This document shows, piece by piece, positions 1 through 8,049 of a stretch of DNA of 64,000 nt. The notes under the pieces were generated by a model. It had not been told where the DNA came from, did not search any database, and saw only the letters and a program-made list of their open reading frames with translations. The DNA is taken from positions 78,058 to 142,057 of the forward strand of contig JARYMT010000003.1 of NCBI GenBank assembly GCA_029906985.1, read 5' to 3'. Source of the stretch: Microgenomates group bacterium. GTDB taxonomy: Bacteria > Patescibacteriota > Microgenomatia > UBA1406 > GWC2-37-13. The translations under genes and the position numbers were made by a program. Position 1 is the first letter of the stretch. Each line of letters starts with the position of its first letter.

Positions 1-2033
1 TTATTAATCTAGATAAGCTCACTTATGCTGGTAACCTTGAAAATCTAAAATCTGTTGAGAAAAATCCAAATTATAAATTTGTACAAGGCGATATTTGCGA
101 CTCAAAACTCGTTAACTCATTAACACGCGATATTGATGTTATCGTTCACTTTGCCGCTGAAAGTCATGTTGACAGATCAATCTTAGATCCAACCCCATTT
201 ATAAAAACTAATGTTGAAGGAACTTATGTTTTACTTGAGGCAGCTTTAAAAAATGGAAAAATTAGATTTCATCACATATCTTGTTATGATGATAAAACTC
301 GAACTTTTACTGATAAAGGTTTAAAAAAATATAATGAAATCAAAAAAGGAGACCTTGTTTTAAGTCTTAACCCTAATACTAATCAAATCGAATGGAAGCC
401 TGTTGAAAAAGTAATCATACAAGAATATCAAGGCAAAATGATTCAAGTAAAAACTAAAACATCAAATTTTTTAGTCACTCCAAACCATAGAATGTTAATT
501 CAAAATAAAAAAACTAAAAAACTTTTTTTCAGAGAAGCATCTCTATTAAAACAATATTCAATTAATAAATTGCCAAAGTTTTATCAATGGTATGGCGAAA
601 CAAACAATAATTTTCCAGGAATATTAAAAAAAATAGTTAAAAAAGAAAATTATAAAGACTTTTTTTATTTACTAGGAATTTTCATCGGAGATGGATTTTT
701 ATCATATCAAGAAAAAATTTCCGAAAATAAAACTGGTCTAAAGAAACAAGATTATATTCGTTTATGTAGAGATGCTTTAGGAAAATTCACCAGCATCGGA
801 AAATTGGGTTCAATAAAAAAAACAGCAATGAAATCGTGGAGAATTTTTTTAGGTATTCCAGAAAGTGATCAATGCAGAAAAAAATGTGAACAAGCATTAA
901 CAAATTTAAAAATTAATTGGCATGCTCATAAAGGAAAAGCAGGCACTCATTTATATTTTACATCAAGAGAATATTTTCAAATATTTAGTCAATGTAAAAA
1001 TGGTGCTAAAAATAAAGAAATTCCTCAATGGGCATTAAATACTAATAAAGAGCTTTTAACAGAGCTTTTTTTTGGACTTTTAGATTCTGATGGAAGTAAG
1101 AGAAGAGTGTTTTTTACTGCATCAGAGAAATTAGCTTATCAATTTATGGAATTATGTGTTAAGCTTAACTTAAATCCATCATTAAAAAAAAGACAAAGTC
1201 TATCTTTTATCAACAAAAGAAAAATTGAGGGCTCTTCTTATGTAATTTCTTTTGGAAAACAATGGCGAGATGTAAGAAAAAACAACATTAAAGAAATTGA
1301 ATATAAAGGAAAGATTTGGTGTTTAACAGTGAAAGATAATAAAAACTTCTTAATTGAAAGAGAAGGAAAAACAATGTTTTGTGGTAATACTGATGAAGTT
1401 TTTGGCGCTTTACCTTTAGGCACAAAAGAAAAATTTAATGAAAAAACTCCCTATAATCCCCGCAGTCCCTACTCTGCATCAAAAGCTGCTTCTGATCATT
1501 TAGTTCGCGCTTACCACATCACTTATGGATTGCCGGTAACATTATCTAACTGCTCAAACAATTATGGACCATATCATTTTCCTGAAAAGCTTATCCCCTT
1601 AGCAATTACTAACATCATTGAAGGAAAAAAAGTGCCGATTTATGGCGATGGCCTTTATGTTCGTGATTGGCTTTATGTTGAAGATCATTGTCGGGCAATT
1701 GATTTGATTTTACATAAAGGAAAAATTGGAGAAACTTATTTTATCGGTGGACTAACTAAGGATATATCTAATCTTGAAATAATAAAAAAAATTTTGAAAT
1801 TAATGGGTAAAGATGAAAGTTGTATTGAATTTATCAAAGATAGACCGGGCCACGATCGACGTTATGCAATAGACTGGTCAAAAATCAATAAAGAATTAGG
1901 TTGGAAGCCTCAAGTTGTTTTGGATACAGGCCTCAAATTAACAATTGATTGGTATCTGAAAAATCAAGACTGGTGGAAAAAGGTCAAATCAGGAAAATAC
2001 CTTGAATATTACAAAAAACAGTATCAAAAATAG
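1..2033 (+). CDS. rmlB: dTDP-glucose 4,6-dehydratase (RmlB), 5' end outside window, interrupted by an in-frame intein
   Basis: Second step of dTDP-L-rhamnose synthesis: NAD-dependent dehydration of dTDP-glucose in the cytoplasm. The reading frame is open from the window edge (codons start at base 3), so the N-terminal Rossmann GxxGxxG is missing. The first visible residues, INLDKLTYAGN, are typical of RmlB. The N-extein runs to base 281 and ends HHIS; the C-extein resumes at base 1389 with TDEVFG. Joined, they give the family active-site motif STDEVFG. Downstream YSASK supplies the catalytic Tyr and Lys, and SNCSNNYGPYHFPEKLIP is also family-typical. Between the exteins lies a 369-residue intein (separate entry). 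An ATG at 438 opens a long frame but lies inside the intein and is not the gene start. rmlD follows after 12 bases. Confidence 0.93.
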   Translation, partial: INLDKLTYAGNLENLKSVEKNPNYKFVQGDICDSKLVNSLTRDIDVIVHFAAESHVDRSILDPTPFIKTNVEGTYVLLEAALKNGKIRFHHISCYDDKTRTFTDKGLKKYNEIKKGDLVLSLNPNTNQIEWKPVEKVIIQEYQGKMIQVKTKTSNFLVTPNHRMLIQNKKTKKLFFREASLLKQYSINKLPKFYQWYGETNNNFPGILKKIVKKENYKDFFYLLGIFIGDGFLSYQEKISENKTGLKKQDYIRLCRDALGKFTSIGKLGSIKKTAMKSWRIFLGIPESDQCRKKCEQALTNLKINWHAHKGKAGTHLYFTSREYFQIFSQCKNGAKNKEIPQWALNTNKELLTELFFGLLDSDGSKRRVFFTASEKLAYQFMELCVKLNLNPSLKKRQSLSFINKRKIEGSSYVISFGKQWRDVRKNNIKEIEYKGKIWCLTVKDNKNFLIEREGKTMFCGNTDEVFGALPLGTKEKFNEKTPYNPRSPYSASKAASDHLVRAYHITYGLPVTLSNCSNNYGPYHFPEKLIPLAITNIIEGKKVPIYGDGLYVRDWLYVEDHCRAIDLILHKGKIGETYFIGGLTKDISNLEIIKKILKLMGKDESCIEFIKDRPGHDRRYAIDWSKINKELGWKPQVVLDTGLKLTIDWYLKNQDWWKKVKSGKYLEYYKKQYQK
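282..1388 (+). mobile_element. Intein with LAGLIDADG homing-endonuclease domain inside RmlB
   Basis: An in-frame insertion of 369 codons. It begins with Cys (block A, CYDDKTRTFTDKG), has a block B-like TPNHRM near 50-70 residues in, two LAGLIDADG-type helices (LLGIFIGDGF near base 675 and LFFGLLDSDG near base 1070), a block F-like stretch (WCLTVKDNKNFLI) and ends FCGN. The first downstream extein residue is Thr. So Cys1, terminal Asn and +1 Thr, the splicing nucleophiles, are all present. The penultimate residue is Gly instead of the usual His. The insertion lies immediately before the catalytic Thr-Asp-Glu of the dehydratase. Arg codons here are almost all AGA and the segment is more AT-rich than the exteins, which fits acquisition by transfer. 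Confidence 0.93.
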
Positions 2034-2045
2034 TTAATATCTTTT

Positions 2046-2885
2046 ATGCTCAAAATTGCTTTAACAGGTGCTGATGGATTGGTTGGTTCAAGAATCGTCG
2101 AACTATTAAATAAAGATTTTAAATTCATTTGCCTTAATCAGAAAATAATTGATATCACCAACCAAGAACAAGTTTTCCAGGTTCTAAAACCACTCGGTTT
2201 TGATATTTTTTTACACTTGGCTGCCTACACCAACGTTTCTCAAGCAGAAAGGGAAAAAAATCTTTGTTTTAAAATCAATGTCGAAGGAACAAAAAATATT
2301 TTTGAGGTGGTAAGTTTTAAAAAAAAGAAGTTTGTTTATATCTCCACTGACTTTGTTTTTGATGGCAAAAATCCACCTTATTTTGAAGATTCACCGGCAA
2401 AACCAATTGGTATTTACGGTCGCTCAAAATATGAAGGAGAAAAAATTGTTGCCAACAGCGGTATGATTATAAGAATTTCCTATCCTTATCGCGCTAAATA
2501 TAAGAAGAAGCTTGATTTTTTACGCCGGTTTAAAAGTCTTTTTGAAGAAAAAAAACCTTTAACAATGATTACTAACGCAACAATGACGCCGACTTTTATT
2601 GACGACATTGCTTATGGATTAAAATATTTAATGAATAATTATTCAGCTGAAACTTTTCATCTTGTCGGCAGCAATTCTCTCTCCCCTTATCAAGCTGCCT
2701 GTCAAATCGCAACCGAGTTTAATTTAGATCAATCATTGATTAAAAAAATTACTTACGAAGAATATGTTAAATTAAACCCCACTATTCCTCAATGGTCGAC
2801 AATAAAATCAAAAAAAAATAATTTTTATAAAATGAAAAATTTTATTGAGGGGCTGTCAATTGTCAAAAAACAAATTATTGATTAA
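2046..2885 (+). CDS. rmlD: dTDP-4-dehydrorhamnose reductase (RmlD)
   Basis: Final step of dTDP-L-rhamnose synthesis, the NAD(P)H-dependent reduction of dTDP-4-keto-rhamnose. The 279-residue protein begins with a Rossmann motif (TGADGLVGS), has LHLAAYTNVSQAE near residue 60, STDFVFDG near 100 and the SDR catalytic pair in YGRSKYEGEK near 128-135. Length is normal for the family. It starts 12 bases after rmlB and is probably co-transcribed with it. RmlA and RmlC are not in the window and may lie upstream of base 1. The extended-SDR family is broad, so the exact substrate rests partly on the rmlB neighbour. Confidence 0.85.
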   Translation: MLKIALTGADGLVGSRIVELLNKDFKFICLNQKIIDITNQEQVFQVLKPLGFDIFLHLAAYTNVSQAEREKNLCFKINVEGTKNIFEVVSFKKKKFVYISTDFVFDGKNPPYFEDSPAKPIGIYGRSKYEGEKIVANSGMIIRISYPYRAKYKKKLDFLRRFKSLFEEKKPLTMITNATMTPTFIDDIAYGLKYLMNNYSAETFHLVGSNSLSPYQAACQIATEFNLDQSLIKKITYEEYVKLNPTIPQWSTIKSKKNNFYKMKNFIEGLSIVKKQIID

Positions 2886-2911
2886 AGATACCGAAAAATT
2901 AATTTTTTTTA

Positions 2912-2917
2912 TATAAT
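2912..2917 (+). promoter_or_regulatory. -10 box of a leaderless promoter for ugd
   Basis: A perfect TATAAT ends 8 bases before the ATG at 2926, so the transcript should start at or next to the start codon. There is no Shine-Dalgarno sequence. No convincing -35 box is visible. Confidence 0.6.
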
Positions 2918-2925
2918 GTTAGTTT

Positions 2926-4233
2926 ATGACTATTACTGTAGTTGGTCATGGCTATGTCGGGCTGGTAACCGCCACTGTTTTTGCGGATTTAGGCAATATT
3001 GTCTATGTAATTGGCCGTAACAAAGAAAAAATTAATCGCCTGAACGCTGGTGATCCGATTATTTATGAACCAGGATTAAAAGAGCTTTTGATTAAAAATC
3101 TACAAGCAAAAAGAATATTTTTTACCACCAGCTATAAAGAAGCGATTCCTAATTCGGAAATTATTTTTATTGCCGTAGGCACGCCACCAAAAAATAATGG
3201 CGAAGCTGATTTGTCTTCAGTTTTTTCAGTAGCCAAAGAAGTGGCTAATAATTTATCAAATAATTTTACTGTTGTCGCTTGTAAAAGCACTGTCCCTGTT
3301 GGAACAAATCGTAAAATTTTAGCGATCATTAAAGATCATCAACCAAAGAATGCTTCCGTAGCAGTCGCCTCTTGTCCGGAATTTCTTCGGGAAGGGACCG
3401 CCCTTCATGATACTTTTTATCCTGACCGGGTGGTTATCGGAGCTGATGATAATCAAACAGTCGCAATGTTGCTCGAACTTCATAAACCAATTAACGGAAA
3501 AAGACTGGTTGTTGGTCTGGAGTCGGCGGAATTGATTAAATATGCCTCTAATTCTATTTTGGCGACTAAAATCTCATTTGCTAATTTAATTTCTTTTTTC
3601 TGCGAGCAAACTAAGGCTGATGTGGAAGAGGTCCTTGAAGGAGTTGGTCTTGATAACCGAATCGGCAGAATTTTTCTTTACCCCGGCGTTGGCTACGGTG
3701 GGAGCTGTTTTCCTAAGGATGTCAAAGCTTTAATTAAAACTGGTGAGCTTTTAAATATCGATGTTGGCCTTTTAAAATCGGTTGAGGCAATTAATCAAAA
3801 AGCTAAAGATCTTTTTATCAAGAAAGTAATTGATCAAAAATTAAAAGAAAAAATTGTCGGTATTTGGGGACTGTCTTTTAAGCCGAACACCGATGATATT
3901 CGTGATGCTCCTTCTTTATATATTATCAATCAATTACTTAAAAATGGTTTTAAAATTAAAGTTTATGATCCGGAGGCAATGAAAAACGTCAAAAAAATTT
4001 TTAGTAACCAGTTGATTTATTGCCATAACGCCTATGAAGCTGTCTCGGATACTAGTGCCTTATTGATTTTAACCGAATGGAATGAATTTAAGCAAATTAA
4101 TTTAAACCAAATCAAAAAATTAATGAAACAGGCAATAATTTTTGACGGCCGACATATTTATGATCCCGCAAAACTCAGGCAAATAGGATTTAAATATATT
4201 AGTATTGGCAGAAAAATTAAAAAAAATTTATGA
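2926..4233 (+). CDS. ugd: UDP-glucose 6-dehydrogenase
   Basis: Oxidises UDP-glucose to UDP-glucuronate with two NAD+. The N-terminal Rossmann domain begins with VVGHGYVGL. The SCPEFLREG motif is near residue 150 and the catalytic cysteine sits in GYGGSCFPKD near residue 265. The C-terminal UDP-binding domain contains WGLSFKPNTDDIRDAPS. At 435 residues it is full length. Its stop overlaps the start of the next gene by ATGA, and that gene is a decarboxylase acting on UDP-glucuronate, so the two probably work in sequence. A perfect TATAAT lies just upstream, suggesting an independent leaderless promoter for this three-gene operon. Confidence 0.93.
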   Translation: MTITVVGHGYVGLVTATVFADLGNIVYVIGRNKEKINRLNAGDPIIYEPGLKELLIKNLQAKRIFFTTSYKEAIPNSEIIFIAVGTPPKNNGEADLSSVFSVAKEVANNLSNNFTVVACKSTVPVGTNRKILAIIKDHQPKNASVAVASCPEFLREGTALHDTFYPDRVVIGADDNQTVAMLLELHKPINGKRLVVGLESAELIKYASNSILATKISFANLISFFCEQTKADVEEVLEGVGLDNRIGRIFLYPGVGYGGSCFPKDVKALIKTGELLNIDVGLLKSVEAINQKAKDLFIKKVIDQKLKEKIVGIWGLSFKPNTDDIRDAPSLYIINQLLKNGFKIKVYDPEAMKNVKKIFSNQLIYCHNAYEAVSDTSALLILTEWNEFKQINLNQIKKLMKQAIIFDGRHIYDPAKLRQIGFKYISIGRKIKKNL

Positions 4234-5183
4234 ACAAAGCTTTGATTACAGGGGCAGCCGGCTTTATCGGCTCTAATCTTTGTCAATTTTTACTGGATAA
4301 AAAAATGACAGTTTTTGCTGTAGATAATTTTTTAACCGGCAATAAAAAAAATCTAGAACCACTAATAAATAATCCTCATTTCCATTTCTTTGCCGCTGAT
4401 GTTTTAGATTTTGATTTTTTTAAATTAGGAAAAATTGATTATGTTTTTCATTTAGCCTCACCGGCATCACCGGTTAAATATCGGGCATACCCAATTGAAA
4501 CATTGATGGTCAATTCTATGGGAACAAAAAAAATATTAGATTATCTTTTGAAAAATAATACTGCTTCTTTTGTCTTTGCTTCTACTTCCGAAGTTTATGG
4601 CAATCCCAAAGAGCATCCTCAAAAAGAAACTTATTATGGTAATGTTAACCCGATAGGCGACCGGGCTTGTTATGATGAAGGAAAAAGGTTTGCTGAAACA
4701 TTGATTATTACTTATTTTCGCCGCTTTAAACTCAATCTTCGGGTGGCCAGAATTTTTAATACCTATGGTCCAAATATGGAAGAAGATGATGGTCGGGTAA
4801 TTTGTAATTTTATTTATCAAGCTTTAAGTAATCAACCAATCACTGTTTATGGAAAAGGGGAACAAACAAGGTCTTTTTGCTATATCTCTGACATGATTAA
4901 TGGTCTTTACTTAATGGCCAAAACAAAAAATTTGGCTGGAGAAGTGATTAATTTAGGTAACCCAGAAGAAAAAAAAATTATTGAGGTTGCCCAATTAATC
5001 AAAAAATTAACTCTCACCAAATCACCAATTATTTTCAAACCAAACTACCCAGATGATCCAGAAAAAAGAAAACCCGATATTAAAAAAGCAGAAAGACTAA
5101 TTAAATGGCGACCTAAAATTCGCCTGGAAGATGGATTGCAAAAAACTATTATTTATTTTAAAAAAAGATATTTTTCACTATGA
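4230..5183 (+). CDS. UDP-glucuronate decarboxylase-like (UDP-xylose synthase) extended SDR
   Basis: Predicted to convert UDP-glucuronate, the product of the preceding gene, to UDP-xylose or its 4-keto intermediate. The 317-residue protein has the N-terminal TGAAGFIGS, HLASPASP, STSEVYG and the UXS-typical region GDRACYDEGKR, which holds the catalytic Tyr and Lys, then RIFNTYGPNM and DDGRV. These local motifs favour UXS over UDP-glucose epimerase. It overlaps ugd by ATGA at the front and the next glycosyltransferase by ATGA at the back, so the three genes form a translationally coupled unit. Confidence 0.85.
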   Translation: MNKALITGAAGFIGSNLCQFLLDKKMTVFAVDNFLTGNKKNLEPLINNPHFHFFAADVLDFDFFKLGKIDYVFHLASPASPVKYRAYPIETLMVNSMGTKKILDYLLKNNTASFVFASTSEVYGNPKEHPQKETYYGNVNPIGDRACYDEGKRFAETLIITYFRRFKLNLRVARIFNTYGPNMEEDDGRVICNFIYQALSNQPITVYGKGEQTRSFCYISDMINGLYLMAKTKNLAGEVINLGNPEEKKIIEVAQLIKKLTLTKSPIIFKPNYPDDPEKRKPDIKKAERLIKWRPKIRLEDGLQKTIIYFKKRYFSL

Positions 5184-6295
5184 GAAAAGCTTGTATTGTT
5201 TTACCAACTTATAATGAAGCAGAAAATATTGAAATTTTAATTCCAAAAATTTTCCGGGCAGTAGAAAAGTTGAACAATTGGGAAGTTCATATTTTAGTTG
5301 TCGATAGCCTTTCTCCTGATAAAACTGCCGAAATTGTAAAAAAATTAATGAAAAAGTATCCCCGTCTTCATCTTTTAGTTACCGCCAAAGAAGGGTTGGG
5401 AAAAGCGTATATTAAAGGGTTTAATGAAGCAATAAGAACTATTAATCCTTATCTTTTTTTTGAAATGGACGCCGATTTATCCCATGACCCCGCTGTTTTA
5501 CCTAATTTTTTTAAACAAATTGAGTTGGGAGCTGATTTTGTCATCGGCTCAAGATACATTAAAGGCGGGTCAATCCCAAAAGACTGGGGTTTTCATCGAA
5601 AAATTTTCTCCTTTCTTGGAAATATGATTGTCCGTCTTGGCTTCATGAAGTTAAAAATCACTGATTGGACTTCTGGCTATCGAGCAATAAAAAGCTGGCT
5701 TATTAAATCGGTGTTTGATCATATTAAGAATTATTCTGGTTATGTTTTTCAAATCGCCTTACTTGATCAAGCAATAAAAAGACAAGCGATAATTAAAGAA
5801 ACTCCGATTAGTTTTCAAAACAGAAAGAAAGGTGTTTCTAAAATTAATTTTTCTCAATATATCTTTCAAGTTTTAATCTATGTTTTTTTAAATTCTTCTT
5901 TTATTAAATATGTCATTGTGGGCTTTATCGGTTTTTTCATTGACTTTGCTTTATCTTATACAATGATTGAGAAACTTCATTTTAAAAAAGAAAGTTTTTG
6001 GCTAGTTACAGCAATTAGTGCTGAAATGGCCATTATTTCGAATTTTATTCTAAATAATTATTGGAGTTTTTCCTATAAAAAATTGGAAAATAAGGTTTCC
6101 ACTTTTATTATCAGTTTTTTAAAGTTTAATTTTGTGTCGCTTGGGGCATTGATAATTCAAGCTTTCGGGATTCAGATTTTAACCAACTTTTTTGGTCCTC
6201 AATACTGGTATATTTACAAAGTTTTAATCATCGGTTTGATAATCATTCCTTATTCTTATACTCTTTACAATAAATTTATTTGGAAGAATAAATAA
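5180..6295 (+). CDS. DPM1-type GT2 glycosyltransferase fused to a GtrA-like membrane domain
   Basis: Probably transfers a sugar from a nucleotide donor to a polyprenyl phosphate at the membrane. Residues 1-220 form a GT2 domain: LPTYNEAENI, VVDSLSPDKT, the metal-binding EMDADLSHDP near residue 95, GSRYIKGG, and DWTSGYRA. From about residue 245 there are four predicted membrane helices in a GtrA-like domain (KYVIVGFIGFFIDFALSY at the start), a family usually linked to moving polyprenyl-linked sugars across the membrane. The fusion is common in this family. Last gene of the ugd unit. The sugar cannot be told from sequence alone. Confidence 0.88.
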   Translation: MRKACIVLPTYNEAENIEILIPKIFRAVEKLNNWEVHILVVDSLSPDKTAEIVKKLMKKYPRLHLLVTAKEGLGKAYIKGFNEAIRTINPYLFFEMDADLSHDPAVLPNFFKQIELGADFVIGSRYIKGGSIPKDWGFHRKIFSFLGNMIVRLGFMKLKITDWTSGYRAIKSWLIKSVFDHIKNYSGYVFQIALLDQAIKRQAIIKETPISFQNRKKGVSKINFSQYIFQVLIYVFLNSSFIKYVIVGFIGFFIDFALSYTMIEKLHFKKESFWLVTAISAEMAIISNFILNNYWSFSYKKLENKVSTFIISFLKFNFVSLGALIIQAFGIQILTNFFGPQYWYIYKVLIIGLIIIPYSYTLYNKFIWKNK

Positions 6296-6307
6296 TTTTT
6301 TTAGGGA

Positions 6308-7231
6308 TTATTCTTTGGCGGCATATTGACCAGAAATCCAACCTTCTTCAAAACTCCCAGAGACCAAACCTTTTTCATCGTTGTTGTATTTTATCTTATA
6401 CCAACCTTTTTGCTCATCTAATAATTGATATTTTCCTCCGGGTTTGATTCTGGCTGATTCGGAAGCATTTAGCGATGGTTCCTCTCTAACTCGCAAAAAA
6501 CCGAGACCAGTATCTTTAATAATCACATAACCTTTTTCTAATTTAGCGCTTTCGGTACCTTCTTGATTATTAAGCGAGGGAGTCGGAGTAATTTTTTGGC
6601 TTTGATCAATGGCTAATTTAAATTTGGCTATTACTTGATAGCCGGGATCAACATTGATTTTTTGGGTCCGGCGAAAAAAGCCCGGCATAAAAACTGATAA
6701 TTCATGATCGCCTTTTAAAACATCGGCTAAAATTACCGGAGCGACTCCTTTTTCATCGTTATCTAAATAGACAATTGCCCCATTGGGGTCGGTTTCTACC
6801 GCAATTTCGCCGTAATTAGGATTAGATGGTTTTTTTTTCATTTTAACGGCGGTAAAAATTTCTCCAGCAGAAGTGACGTCCGAACTTCCCAATTCACGAT
6901 TAACAAAAGTTAGGGTATTTTTATAGATATTGATTTTTCCTTGCCAAGAAGCGGTATCAGTCGCATTACCTTCAGGAATTAATTTTAATAAATATTCGCC
7001 GACTTTTAATTTATCCTCAAAAGGAGTTTTACCTATTGCCACATTATCTAAAAAAATTCCTGTCGTTGGCGAACTAGTCACTTTTAATTGACCATAAACT
7101 TCTTTTTGATTGACAAAAAAAAACTTTACCAAAATGAAGCCAAGAAAAAAAGCGATTAAAACAAGAAAAAAAATAAATTTTTCCTTCATATTTTGCTTAA
7201 TTATTTTAGATAAATTTAAAAAATAATTCAA
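6308..7231 (-). CDS. Membrane-anchored PEGA-domain protein with C-terminal SH3-like domain
   Basis: A hydrophobic anchor near residues 15-38 precedes an extracytoplasmic part with two PEGA-like domains: one near 45-120 (GQLKVTSSPTTGIFLDN, IGKTPFE) and one near 140-210 (GEIAVETDPNGAIVYLDN, GVAPVIL, GDHELSVFMPGF). A linker rich in Gln, Thr and Pro follows, then a bacterial SH3-like domain (LGFLRVREEPSLNASE, GWYKIKY) from about 240. Such proteins are thought to bind cell-wall or surface structures. The start chosen overlaps the stop of the upstream HAD gene by ATGA; an alternative Met is 14 codons in. Convergent with the glycosyltransferase gene, 12 bases apart. Confidence 0.75.
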   Translation of the reverse strand: MNYFLNLSKIIKQNMKEKFIFFLVLIAFFLGFILVKFFFVNQKEVYGQLKVTSSPTTGIFLDNVAIGKTPFEDKLKVGEYLLKLIPEGNATDTASWQGKINIYKNTLTFVNRELGSSDVTSAGEIFTAVKMKKKPSNPNYGEIAVETDPNGAIVYLDNDEKGVAPVILADVLKGDHELSVFMPGFFRRTQKINVDPGYQVIAKFKLAIDQSQKITPTPSLNNQEGTESAKLEKGYVIIKDTGLGFLRVREEPSLNASESARIKPGGKYQLLDEQKGWYKIKYNNDEKGLVSGSFEEGWISGQYAAKE

Positions 7232-7935
7232 GCCTCTTTCAAGGTTTTTTTTATTTCTTCGATAATCGTTTTTGCTTCTTGGGCAACTAACCAGCCTCTT
7301 TTTTTTGCTAAATCAAGGATTTCTTTCTGATGAGGATTAATAATAAAGGCCTGATTCATCTCCGATAACATATCAATATCGCCGGTACTATCGCCAAAGC
7401 CTATTTTTAATAACCGGTGAGAGTTTTTTCCTAAAATTTTTTTTATTTTTTTTTGTTTTTCTTCAAAATCTAAATAATTGATTACTTTGCCGGTATAATA
7501 ACCGTCTTTTATTTCCAATAAACTAGCAAAATAGTTTCCTATTTGAATATGTTCTCCTACCGCCTTGACTACTGGTTCGGCGCTGGCAGAGATAATATAA
7601 GTCTCAAAATTATTTTTTTCTAAAAATTTTAAAACCGGTTTAACCCAAGAAAATATTTTTTCACCGTTTCTCAAAAATTTTTTGCCAATTTTAGCTACTT
7701 CTTTGATGTTTTTTCCGGCTAAAGCATCGGCGGTTAACTGAATCACTTGCTGACCTGCCTGGCGATAATTTAATTTTCCCTCTCGATAAAGATTCTGAAT
7801 TTTAATATGTTGGTCATAAATCCACCGACCAACATATTGATTATCAGCCATAAATAAATAAAAATCATGCATCGAAAAACCTTGGTAAATTGTATTGTCC
7901 TGATCAAAAAAAGCTAGTTTTTTTATTTTTTTCAT
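7228..7935 (-). CDS. HAD superfamily (subfamily IB, SerB/PGP-like) phosphatase
   Basis: A 235-residue cytoplasmic phosphatase. The N-terminal nucleophile motif is AFFDQDNTIYQG (DxDNT). Motif II is the Ser in YIISASAEPVV near residue 120, and motifs III/IV are IGFGDSTGDIDML near 180. The helical cap lies between motifs I and II, as in subfamily IB hydrolases such as phosphoserine phosphatase. The substrate is unknown. It overlaps the downstream PEGA gene by ATGA, so the two are likely co-expressed. Transcribed divergently from argS; the roughly 110-base gap is very AT-rich. Confidence 0.82.
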   Translation of the reverse strand: MKKIKKLAFFDQDNTIYQGFSMHDFYLFMADNQYVGRWIYDQHIKIQNLYREGKLNYRQAGQQVIQLTADALAGKNIKEVAKIGKKFLRNGEKIFSWVKPVLKFLEKNNFETYIISASAEPVVKAVGEHIQIGNYFASLLEIKDGYYTGKVINYLDFEEKQKKIKKILGKNSHRLLKIGFGDSTGDIDMLSEMNQAFIINPHQKEILDLAKKRGWLVAQEAKTIIEEIKKTLKEA

Positions 7936-8049
7936 AGCAAAATTTGGGTTTTGTTAATTTAATTATAAACATCGAAGTAGATTAATAACAATAAAAAATT
8001 TAATTAAACTACTAATATTATCAAAACTTTTTTGCTATCATATTAACCA

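Noticed and set aside
438-2033. A separate 531-residue protein starting at the ATG at 438
   Set aside because: The frame is open back to base 3 and the sequence upstream is RmlB and intein; the ATG lies inside the intein.
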